Source: an uncultured Flavobacteriaceae bacterium
GTDB lineage: Bacteria > Bacteroidota > Bacteroidia > Flavobacteriales > Flavobacteriaceae
Assembly: GCA_947311745.1 (NCBI GenBank)
Contig: CAMZLT010000239.1
Location: forward strand, 1 to 5,888
Reading direction: 5' to 3'
DNA length: 5,888 nt
Numbering within the stretch: position 1 is the stretch's first letter; every line of letters begins with the position of its first letter. Under the pieces are notes generated by a model, which searched no databases, was not told where the DNA came from, and saw only the letters and a program-made list of their open reading frames with translations. Of this stretch, positions 1 through 4,989 are shown piece by piece. The position numbers and the translations under genes are program-made.

Positions 1-72
1 ATTTTTTAAATTTTGACTCTGGCTAATAATTGTTGTTAAAAGTATAATTAGGGTTATAAAAAATCGTTTCAT
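1..72 (-). CDS. N-terminus of an exported protein, cut by the window edge
   Basis: A leftward reading frame opens with ATG at 72-70 and stays open to the window edge, giving 24 residues: MKRFFITLIILLTTIISQSQ followed by NLKN. This has the form of a Sec signal peptide: a basic start (K2, R3), a hydrophobic core at about residues 4-16, and a small-residue/Gln stretch where flavobacterial proteins are often cut just before Q. There is no lipobox cysteine in the visible part. The start lies 53 bp past the fabG stop in the same direction, with no clear terminator between them, so it may be transcribed with fabG. The mature protein is outside the window, so no function can be given. That this is a real gene rests on the signal-peptide shape and the position; it is too short for a firm call. 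Confidence 0.62.
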   Translation of the reverse strand, partial: MKRFFITLIILLTTIISQSQNLKN

Positions 73-125
73 CTTATTTAAGGTTTTATTATTTTTTAAT
101 ATTGAATCAATAAGTATGCCATTTT

Positions 126-872
126 TTAAGTTAGCATACCTCCATCTACATTAAGTGTTTGTCCTGTTATATATCCAGATAGCTCACTTGCTAAAAACAT
201 ACAAGCGTTTGCGATATCTTCTGGACTTCCACCTCTTTTTAACGGAATGGATTTACGCCATCCATCGACAGTTACTTCATCTAATTTTGCAGTCATTTCA
301 GTTTCGATAAATCCAGGAGCAATAGCATTGCAACGAATATTTCTCGAGCCTAATTCTAAAGCTACGGATCTTGTAAAACCAAGAATTCCTGCTTTTGATG
401 CAGCATAATTTGCTTGTCCTGCGTTTCCTTTTACACCAACAACAGAGCTCATATTTATTATGGAGCCATTTCGTTGTTTCATCATTGGTCTGATTACAGC
501 TTTGGTTAAGTTAAAAACGGATTTTAGATTTATAGCAATTACTTTATCAAAATCGGCTTCACTCATTCGCATTAGAAGGTTGTCTTTTGTAATCCCTGCA
601 TTGTTGATTAATACGTCAATGCTGCCAAATTCTTTGTGTACTTCTGTAACAAATTCTTGAGCAGCATCAAAGTCTGCTGCGTTAGATTGGTAGCCTTTTG
701 CTTTTACGCCAAATGCTGTTAATTCTTTTTCTAATTGGTTTGCGGCATCTACTGATGAGCTATATGTAAATGCAATGTTTGCACCGTTTTTCGCAAAAAT
801 TTGTGCAATTCCTTTACCGATACCTCTTGTAGCACCTGTAATGATAACGTTTTTGTTTTGTAATAATTTCAT
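126..872 (-). CDS. fabG: 3-oxoacyl-[acyl-carrier-protein] reductase FabG
   Basis: This is a 248-residue short-chain dehydrogenase/reductase. FabG reduces 3-oxoacyl-ACP to 3-hydroxyacyl-ACP with NADPH, the first reduction of each fatty-acid elongation round, in the cytoplasm as a tetramer. The Rossmann nucleotide motif TGATRGIG is at residues 12-19 and NNAG at 90-93. The catalytic tetrad is complete: N115, S143, Y156 and K160, in the family contexts INLKS, MSSVVG and QANYAASKAG. PGFIETEMT (186-194) and the end NVDGGMLT are also typical. Length matches the family (about 244-250 residues). The start at 872 precedes the Rossmann strand by the usual few residues; upstream is A/T-rich with no Shine-Dalgarno. 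A terminator at 935-977 and a -7 box at 896-903 suggest its own transcript. No acpP, fabD or fabF lies beside it. SDRs are a broad family, but the core motifs and C-terminus favour FabG over a generic SDR. Confidence 0.95.
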   Translation of the reverse strand: MKLLQNKNVIITGATRGIGKGIAQIFAKNGANIAFTYSSSVDAANQLEKELTAFGVKAKGYQSNAADFDAAQEFVTEVHKEFGSIDVLINNAGITKDNLLMRMSEADFDKVIAINLKSVFNLTKAVIRPMMKQRNGSIINMSSVVGVKGNAGQANYAASKAGILGFTRSVALELGSRNIRCNAIAPGFIETEMTAKLDEVTVDGWRKSIPLKRGGSPEDIANACMFLASELSGYITGQTLNVDGGMLT

Positions 873-895
873 AAAATATGGTTATTTTTATTTTT

Positions 896-903
896 CAAAA
901 GTA
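896..903 (-). promoter_or_regulatory. Candidate -7 box for fabG
   Basis: Read on the minus strand this is TACTTTTG, an exact match to the Bacteroidota -7 consensus TAnnTTTG. It lies 23 bp upstream of the fabG ATG, which would give a leader of about 15-20 nt. No good TTG/TTTG -33 element is seen at the expected 17-23 nt further upstream, where the terminator stem begins. The match is therefore one-sided. Its place just after a terminator and just before a start codon is the main support. Confidence 0.5.
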
Positions 904-934
904 CATTTTTTTGTTGAATTATGTTGTTTTGATG

Positions 935-977
935 TGTATAAAAAAAGGTTGTTTAAAAAACAACCTTTTTTTATACA
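935..977 (-). terminator. Strong intrinsic terminator after the HhH-domain gene
   Basis: Two 20-base arms (935-954 and 958-977) pair perfectly around a 3-base AAA loop. The core is GGTTG/CAACC, flanked by seven A on one side and seven T on the other. Because of the symmetric A/T flanks the hairpin ends in a T-run on both strands, so it could work in either direction. The only gene running into it is the leftward gene ending at 1010, 33 bp upstream, and it separates that gene from fabG. Confidence 0.85.
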
Positions 978-1009
978 TAATTATTTCACCACAAATTATA
1001 TGTTAGGTA

Positions 1010-1546
1010 CTATAAACCTCCTTTTAGCTCATTTTGCCATTTTTTTAGTTTTTCCCATTCTCCTTTTGCTGCTAAACCAGCTTGTTTTGCCCAAGTTTTT
1101 GGTTTGTGCATTCTATATCTTGGACCAGCATCTGCTAGAATTTTCTCTAGTGTTTCTGTAGCGGTTTCGGATAATTTTTGCCAAGTATAAATCTCTGCAT
1201 CGTACAATAATCCTTGAATTTTTGGTCCAATTCCTTCTACTTTAGTTAAATTATCTTTTTGTATTTCTGTTTTAGAAGCAACTATTTGTTGCGTTTCTGT
1301 TTTTACGTTGCTACTTGTTATTGCTGCTTTTTCAATTGGTTGTACTTCGCTTTTTGTTTTTAAATTGTTTTGACACTCGTTTAATTCGGTTTCTAATTTT
1401 TTTATTTTATCCGAATCCGAATTATCATTACCTAATAAGTGTTTTAGTAACCAGCCAAGAATTAATCCTAAAAGGAAAGCTAGTAGTAATGGCCATAGCC
1501 AAATAAAATCGTCGCAATTGCAGTTATTTTGTGTGATAAGTAACAT
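1010..1546 (-). CDS. Membrane-anchored protein with coiled coil and C-terminal helix-hairpin-helix domain, function unknown
   Basis: The product has 178 residues. A hydrophobic segment at about 15-34 (WLWPLLLAFLLGLILGW) is preceded by acidic DD and followed by K/H, which predicts an outside N-terminus and a cytoplasmic C-terminus. A charged, probably coiled-coil stretch follows at about 45-66, then a Ser/Thr/Gln-rich linker to about 97. Residues 99-178 form a helix-hairpin-helix-type domain: DNLTKVEGIGPKIQGLL carries the GxG hairpin (G105, G107), and the end includes TWAKQAGLAAKGEWEKLKKW. From memory, this domain closely resembles the C-terminal extension of Bacteroidota ribosomal protein L21, whose end reads roughly KWDELKxLQDEL-GG. 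HhH domains usually bind nucleic acid or protein, but no specific role can be claimed. The start lies 26 bp after the stop of the OmpA-family gene in the same direction, with no terminator between, so the two are likely cotranscribed. C9 and C11 sit before the membrane segment. Confidence 0.85.
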   Translation of the reverse strand: MLLITQNNCNCDDFIWLWPLLLAFLLGLILGWLLKHLLGNDNSDSDKIKKLETELNECQNNLKTKSEVQPIEKAAITSSNVKTETQQIVASKTEIQKDNLTKVEGIGPKIQGLLYDAEIYTWQKLSETATETLEKILADAGPRYRMHKPKTWAKQAGLAAKGEWEKLKKWQNELKGGL

Positions 1547-1572
1547 ATTATTTTGTTTTTTTAAGGTTTGTA

Positions 1573-2379
1573 TTATTTTATTTCAAGTTCTACACGTCTG
1601 TTTTTTTGTTGTCCTGCCTTTGTTGAATTATCGGCAATCGGTTTTTCCTCCCCAAAGGATATAACCGTTATGTTGTTTTTGTTTACACCTAAAAGAATTA
1701 ATTCTCTTTTTATTGAATTAGCTCTGTTTAATGCTAATTTTTTATTGATTGCTGCATTTCCTCTACTATCGGAATGCCCAGAAAGAATTATTTTTTTAGA
1801 GGTGCCTTTTATGTTTTTAGCAACATCGTTAAGATATTTAGCGATGTTTGTGTTCTGTACTTTTTTTGTTGAGTTTGATGGAAAATAAATAATCGTTTTA
1901 TCTTTAACTTGTACTATATTTTCATTTCTTATTAGCCAATTAAACTCTGTTCCTGAAAAGGGTTTTGTTTTTGCTCCTTCATAAAAAGTAATAAGTTTAG
2001 ATTTGTATTCTATTTTATTCGAATCTATTTTAATGTTTAGTTTTGAGAAGGCAGATTTTGCTCTAGCAATTCCTATGCTTTCAGATTCGTCTTTAAAATA
2101 TGGGGCGACAATTTGTAAAATTTTAGCATCTGATTTATTACTTAAAATTTTATTTTTTTCTGTATCCCATAGTTTATTGGTAATTGCTTCAGAATTATTC
2201 CAATTATAAATTAATGGTTCTGTTAGTGGTGTTTCCTTTATTGTTTTGGTTGTTTTTTTTAAAGGTTTTTTGATTACGGTTTCTTTATTGTTTTCACAAC
2301 ATTCTTGGTATGTGGTTTTGGTGTACCACAATAGAATGAGGAATAACAAAAAAGTAATAATTGCAAGAATTTTTTTCAT
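1573..2379 (-). CDS. OmpA-family peptidoglycan-binding protein with N-terminal membrane anchor
   Basis: The 268-residue product starts MKK and has a long hydrophobic segment at about 4-20. There is no clear signal-peptidase site, and the C27-C28 pair is not in a lipobox, so it is probably an uncleaved inner-membrane anchor with the rest in the periplasm. A Lys/Thr-rich linker follows (30-52). Residues 163-268 are an OmpA C-terminal domain: LSGHSDSRGNAAINKKLALNRANSIKREL holds D204 and R219, the positions that bind the diaminopimelate of peptidoglycan in this family, and QQKNRRVELEI is the usual end. About residues 84-130 (SDAKILQIVAPYF, then IGIARAKSAF at 102-111) look like a degenerate copy of an OmpA-type half domain. 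This is an anchor to the cell wall rather than a porin, since no beta-barrel is present. It is first of a likely two-gene operon with the HhH protein. Its start follows a terminator by 65 bp. Confidence 0.88.
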   Translation of the reverse strand: MKKILAIITFLLFLILLWYTKTTYQECCENNKETVIKKPLKKTTKTIKETPLTEPLIYNWNNSEAITNKLWDTEKNKILSNKSDAKILQIVAPYFKDESESIGIARAKSAFSKLNIKIDSNKIEYKSKLITFYEGAKTKPFSGTEFNWLIRNENIVQVKDKTIIYFPSNSTKKVQNTNIAKYLNDVAKNIKGTSKKIILSGHSDSRGNAAINKKLALNRANSIKRELILLGVNKNNITVISFGEEKPIADNSTKAGQQKNRRVELEIK

Positions 2380-2417
2380 TTTACAATAGATGTTTAGTTA
2401 ATTTGTTATTTATGAGG

Positions 2418-2425
2418 TAAATATA
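2418..2425 (-). promoter_or_regulatory. Weak candidate -7 box for the OmpA/HhH operon
   Basis: The minus strand reads TATATTTA, one base off the Bacteroidota TAnnTTTG consensus, 38 bp before the OmpA-family ATG. The upstream side is a T-run running into the preceding terminator stem, with no spaced TTG. A promoter is expected in this gap, because a strong terminator lies immediately upstream, but this exact position is uncertain. Confidence 0.25.
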
Positions 2426-2444
2426 CAAAAAAAAAAGTATATAA

Positions 2445-2482
2445 AAAAAAACCTTGAAAAATTGTATTTTCAAGGTTTTTTT
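2445..2482 (-). terminator. Intrinsic terminator after the FadL/OmpP1-type gene
   Basis: Arms 2445-2460 and 2467-2482 pair perfectly over 16 bp around the 6-base loop ATTGTA. The core is CCTTG/CAAGG with A/T tracts on both sides, so the minus-strand transcript ends in a U-run. It begins 26 bp beyond the TAG stop of the beta-barrel gene and insulates it from the OmpA/HhH pair. The design is the same as the 935-977 hairpin: a short G+C core in long A/T arms. Confidence 0.82.
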
Positions 2483-2508
2483 AGTACGTATAAAAAGTAA
2501 TAAAATTA

Positions 2509-3852
2509 CTATAATTTTATAGTTATTGTAGCGTTTATTTTGGAGTTTGTTGTGTTTAAGTTAGTGTCTTCTTTTTGTAAAAAGCTATATGTATCTGCGT
2601 TAGTAGTTTTGTCATAGGATAGGTCTAAGTTTGTTTTTTCTGAAAATTTAATTCCGAAACCAAACGAATATCCTTCTGTTTTTGTGTTTATATTTTTGTA
2701 TGGATTATCTTCGGTATGAAATCCTGTGCGGAATCGTAAGTTTTTAAATCGATATTCTGCACCAAACCTAAATTCATTGGTGTCTTGTACATCCTCTTTA
2801 ATTGTGGTGTTTTCTATATTGAATTCTGTTGTTGGTTTTACTTTTATTGAGCCATAACTTTTTCGATTGTAGTCTAAACTTATTAAACCTTGTTTTCCCA
2901 AAATATATGCAAAGCTACCTGTAATCCTACTAGCAGTTTTTATTTTGTAATCAAAAGTTCCTAAATTAGGTGTTTCTGAGTAGATGTTGTTTGTGTTACT
3001 TAATGAAATACTAGTAGTTTCTTGAAACTCTTCGGTTAGATTATACCAAGTTGGCGATTCGTATGCTAAACCTAATCTTACGTGTGCTTCTGGTTTGTAA
3101 ATTAGTCCGAAATTAAAACCATATCCTTCACCAATAATCGCTAATGCTTGGTTTAAAGTTGCGTCTAATGTATTTCCGCTAGTATCATCGTTATATTCTT
3201 TAAAACGGATAGATTGAGAATAATCTATGGTGTGCGTAACAAATGAGAAACCATACGAAATGGTTTTGTCGTATCTGCCTGCAATAGAAAAGGTCCCTTT
3301 GGTATTTGTTCCGCTAGTAGTGTTTATAAAATATTGACTGTTAACGTGATTGTAGAATATGTCGTTAGTATTATCGTTATCAAAATTTAGAAAAGGGTCT
3401 ACGTTGTATTCTGAAATATCACTATTTCCTTTAGCAATATAAGAATTTTCAAAATTATTTACGACAGTATAATTAACTCCTAAAGCAAATTTATTCCAAT
3501 ACTCTCCTTCGTTTTCGAAAATGAGGACAAGTCCTGCGTGTGAAAAATCTAACTTATCGTTGCTAGCAGTAGTTTTTGTGTTAAAATAAGATACATCAGT
3601 TGTATTGCTTTGGTTTGCAAGTGTAAATGTGCCTTCTGAATCTTTAAAGGTTACTAGGCCAGCAGGATTGATATCTGTAGCAGATAAATTTCCTCCTAAA
3701 GCTCCAAAAGCACCACTCATTCCTGTAAAACGTGCAGTTCCGTTAATATTTTCAGTAGAAAATAGTACTGCTTCTTTATCGTAGCCAATGGTTTGTGCTT
3801 TTAGGTTTGTTAAGACACTTAAAAGGCTTATTGTAAAAAGTAATTTTTTCAT
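2509..3852 (-). CDS. FadL/OmpP1/TodX-type outer-membrane beta-barrel transport protein
   Basis: The product has 447 residues with a signal peptide, MKKLLFTISLLSVLTNLKAQ, probably cut between A19 and Q20. The N-terminus after it has the FadL-family hatch signature: ARFTGMSGAFGALGGNLSATD followed by INPAGL (NPAGL at 62-66). The rest is a run of alternating polar/aromatic strands, for example GYGFNFGLIYKP, VRLGLAYESP, LISLDYNRKSYG and EFRFGAEYRF, ending in INATITIKL, which fits a barrel-closing strand. FadL-family proteins carry hydrophobic compounds such as long-chain fatty acids or aromatics through the outer membrane; the substrate cannot be read from sequence. Bacteroidota members are often labelled 'hemin receptor', which I do not see evidence for here. 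Length is normal for the family. It lies 66 bp after the lipoprotein gene with no clear terminator between, so cotranscription is possible. The stop is TAG, followed by a hairpin terminator. Confidence 0.88.
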   Translation of the reverse strand: MKKLLFTISLLSVLTNLKAQTIGYDKEAVLFSTENINGTARFTGMSGAFGALGGNLSATDINPAGLVTFKDSEGTFTLANQSNTTDVSYFNTKTTASNDKLDFSHAGLVLIFENEGEYWNKFALGVNYTVVNNFENSYIAKGNSDISEYNVDPFLNFDNDNTNDIFYNHVNSQYFINTTSGTNTKGTFSIAGRYDKTISYGFSFVTHTIDYSQSIRFKEYNDDTSGNTLDATLNQALAIIGEGYGFNFGLIYKPEAHVRLGLAYESPTWYNLTEEFQETTSISLSNTNNIYSETPNLGTFDYKIKTASRITGSFAYILGKQGLISLDYNRKSYGSIKVKPTTEFNIENTTIKEDVQDTNEFRFGAEYRFKNLRFRTGFHTEDNPYKNINTKTEGYSFGFGIKFSEKTNLDLSYDKTTNADTYSFLQKEDTNLNTTNSKINATITIKL

Positions 3853-3918
3853 TTTTATACGTGTTTAGATAATATAGTGCTGGAATTCACTAGTTGTTAC
3901 AAATTATATGTTATAGTA

Positions 3919-4890
3919 TTACCGTCTTCGTTTAGATGAATTGCTTCTTGAACTAGAGCTAGATGTTCTGTTACTTGAAGAACTTCTGTATGAACGGGAT
4001 GGTGATGAATAACGATGGCTTCTTGTTCTTGTAGGTGTAGTTCTAGTAGGAGTAGTACTTCTTGTTCTAGTACTGCGTCTAGGTGAAGTAGTTCTTGCTC
4101 TTGATGTATTGTTACGAATACTTCTATATCTAGTAGAGGTTGAACGATTTCGTATATTTCTAGTTGTTGTATTTGTGTTTCGGATGCTTCTTGCTCTAGA
4201 TCGGTTTACACTACTTCGGTTTGTATATCTATTAGTATTATTAGCATATCTTCTACCGTAAGTATGGTTTCTATATCGATATGTATTGTAGTAATAATTC
4301 CCATAGTATGGATAATAATACGACGAGTAGTAATACGAAGGATAGTAGTATGGGTTATAAAAATTGTTATAGCCATAATAATAAGGTGAACAATATTCGC
4401 CAAATCCTAAGGAAAAAGAATTGAAACCAAAATATAAACTAGAATAATAAGGTCTGTAAGGTCTATACCAGTTATAATAATACGGACTATAAAAACCATA
4501 ATTATGAATGTTAACTTCTACATCGTCTGTATCTTCCCAGGCAGTATTTTCATATGAAAAATCTGTAGCATCTTTTTCTAAAAGTTCTTCATCTAGATCG
4601 GAAGTGTATGAATCAGCATCGGTAAATATTTCATTTTCGTCGATGTTTAACTGTGCCGCTTTCTTTTTAAAGTAATGTTCGTATTTGCTACTTTTGGTTG
4701 CTGTAGGTGTTTCTTTTTTTGCTACTGTTTCTGTAGTAGTTTGTTCTTTTTTTGTTGTAGAAATATCATAAATCCCATCATTATCGGTAGTTGTATTTTG
4801 GTACGAACTACACGAAGCTAAGCTAAATGTAAAACCTACAATAATTAAAAGGCTTTTAAATTTGGAACGAAGTTGTATTAAGTTTTTCAT
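3919..4890 (-). CDS. Putative lipoprotein with acidic, Tyr-rich and Arg/Ser/Thr-rich blocks, function unknown
   Basis: I do not recognise a functional family. The 323-residue product has a lipoprotein signal: basic start, hydrophobic core at about 13-22, then the lipobox LASC with C27 as the lipidated residue. After it comes a Thr/Lys-rich linker (about 31-70). Residues 82-127 are acidic, with 18 Asp/Glu and one Lys. Residues 131-215 hold 34 Tyr in 85 positions, in runs such as YYYPSYYYSSYYYPYYGNYY. Residues 207-323 hold 32 Arg and one Lys with Ser, Thr and Asn, and end KRRR; no Asp or Glu occurs after E165. Apart from C27 the only cysteine is C167. The protein is probably extended or disordered, tethered to a membrane, and able to bind polyanions or pair with its own acidic part; this is inference. 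It diverges from proS and precedes the FadL-type gene. The ATG at 4890 is the only start that keeps the signal peptide. Confidence 0.82.
   Translation of the reverse strand: MKNLIQLRSKFKSLLIIVGFTFSLASCSSYQNTTTDNDGIYDISTTKKEQTTTETVAKKETPTATKSSKYEHYFKKKAAQLNIDENEIFTDADSYTSDLDEELLEKDATDFSYENTAWEDTDDVEVNIHNYGFYSPYYYNWYRPYRPYYSSLYFGFNSFSLGFGEYCSPYYYGYNNFYNPYYYPSYYYSSYYYPYYGNYYYNTYRYRNHTYGRRYANNTNRYTNRSSVNRSRARSIRNTNTTTRNIRNRSTSTRYRSIRNNTSRARTTSPRRSTRTRSTTPTRTTPTRTRSHRYSSPSRSYRSSSSNRTSSSSSRSNSSKRRR
3922..4272 (-). repeat. Low-complexity Arg/Ser/Thr coding repeat (C-terminal tail of the lipoprotein)
   Basis: This stretch encodes residues 207-323 of the lipoprotein. At DNA level it is built from degenerate iterations of AGA, ACT/ACA and AGT/TCT codons, seen on the plus strand as recurring GTTCTAGTA, AGTACTTCT and CTTGTTCT words. 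At protein level there is a tandem TTPTR TTPTR (279-288) and many RS/RT/RN steps. Such tracts tend to expand and contract, so tail length may differ between strains. Confidence 0.6.
4246..4500 (-). repeat. Tyr-rich low-complexity coding stretch
   Basis: This encodes residues 131-215 of the lipoprotein, with 34 Tyr in 85 residues, mostly as TAT/TAC codons. The plus strand therefore reads as repeated ATA/GTA words (ATAATAATA, GTAGTAATA). The codon monotony also produces a spurious second open frame on the same strand over 4206-4403. Confidence 0.6.
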
Positions 4891-4905
4891 TATCTTGAGA
4901 TTTTA

Positions 4906-4937
4906 TTGTTTAAAGTTACAAAAATAAATTAGTTTTG
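4906..4937 (+). promoter_or_regulatory. Candidate proS promoter (TTG-N21-TAGTTTTG)
   Basis: A TTG at 4906-4908 is followed after 21 bases by TAGTTTTG at 4930-4937, an exact match to the Bacteroidota -7 box TAnnTTTG with spacing in the known range. Transcription would start near 4944, giving a leader of about 45 nt before the proS ATG at 4990. It lies inside the 99-bp divergent intergenic region. Confidence 0.55.
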
Positions 4938-4940
4938 CAA
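4911..4940 (-). promoter_or_regulatory. Candidate lipoprotein-gene promoter, overlapping the proS promoter
   Basis: On the minus strand TTG (4940-4938) is followed after 19 bases by TAACTTTA (4918-4911), one base from TAnnTTTG, ending 21 bp before the ATG at 4890. A second minus-strand box, TATTTTTG (4926-4919), matches the consensus exactly but has no TTG at the usual distance. One of the two is likely the -7 element; the sequence alone does not decide. Confidence 0.42.
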
Positions 4941-4963
4941 CATAAAATTAATTAAAAAAATAA

Positions 4964-4978
4964 GCACAATATTTGTGC
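4964..4978 (+). promoter_or_regulatory. Short perfect inverted repeat in the proS leader
   Basis: GCACAA and TTGTGC pair exactly around TAT, 11 bases before the proS ATG. If the predicted promoter is right, this lies in the 5' untranslated RNA just ahead of the initiation site. It could be a small hairpin or a dimeric repressor site. It has no T-run, so it is not a terminator. With 6-bp arms in A/T-rich DNA a chance origin is possible. Confidence 0.3.
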
Positions 4979-4989
4979 CAAACAATAAA

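Noticed and set aside
100..112. TATTGA-A-TCAATA palindrome between fabG and the edge gene
   Set aside because: A one-base loop and all-A/T-rich arms make it a poor hairpin; there is no G+C core or T-run, so I do not call it a terminator.
460..1161. Plus-strand open frames opposite fabG and the HhH-domain gene
   Set aside because: They lie antisense to well-supported genes, have compositions typical of reverse-strand A/T-rich coding DNA, and one reads through the terminator hairpin at 935-977.
1315..2209. Plus-strand open frames opposite the HhH and OmpA-family genes
   Set aside because: They show no domain or signal pattern and overlap genes with clear motifs; they are antisense shadows.
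2509..3852. Naming the beta-barrel as a hemin receptor or as the type IX secretion protein PorV
   Set aside because: The NPAGL hatch motif and overall form support the FadL/OmpP1 family, but nothing visible indicates heme binding, and no other type IX secretion genes are in the window.
3875..3892. TAGTG / CACTA inverted repeat between the lipoprotein and FadL-type genes
   Set aside because: The arms are 5 bp with an 8-base loop and no T-run, too weak for a terminator or operator call; I see no convincing promoter in this 66-bp gap either.
3883..3894. GAATTCACTAGT, adjoining EcoRI and SpeI sites as in some cloning-vector polylinkers
   Set aside because: Only 12 bases match; the flanks (GTGCTG before, TGTTACAAATT after) do not continue as vector, and the site sits in an ordinary intergenic gap between intact genes. 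Most likely chance.
4206..4403. A 65-residue open frame on the minus strand, rich in Ile and Thr
   Set aside because: It is the shifted frame of the Tyr-rich codon run (TAT read as ATT/ATA) inside the lipoprotein gene and has no independent support.
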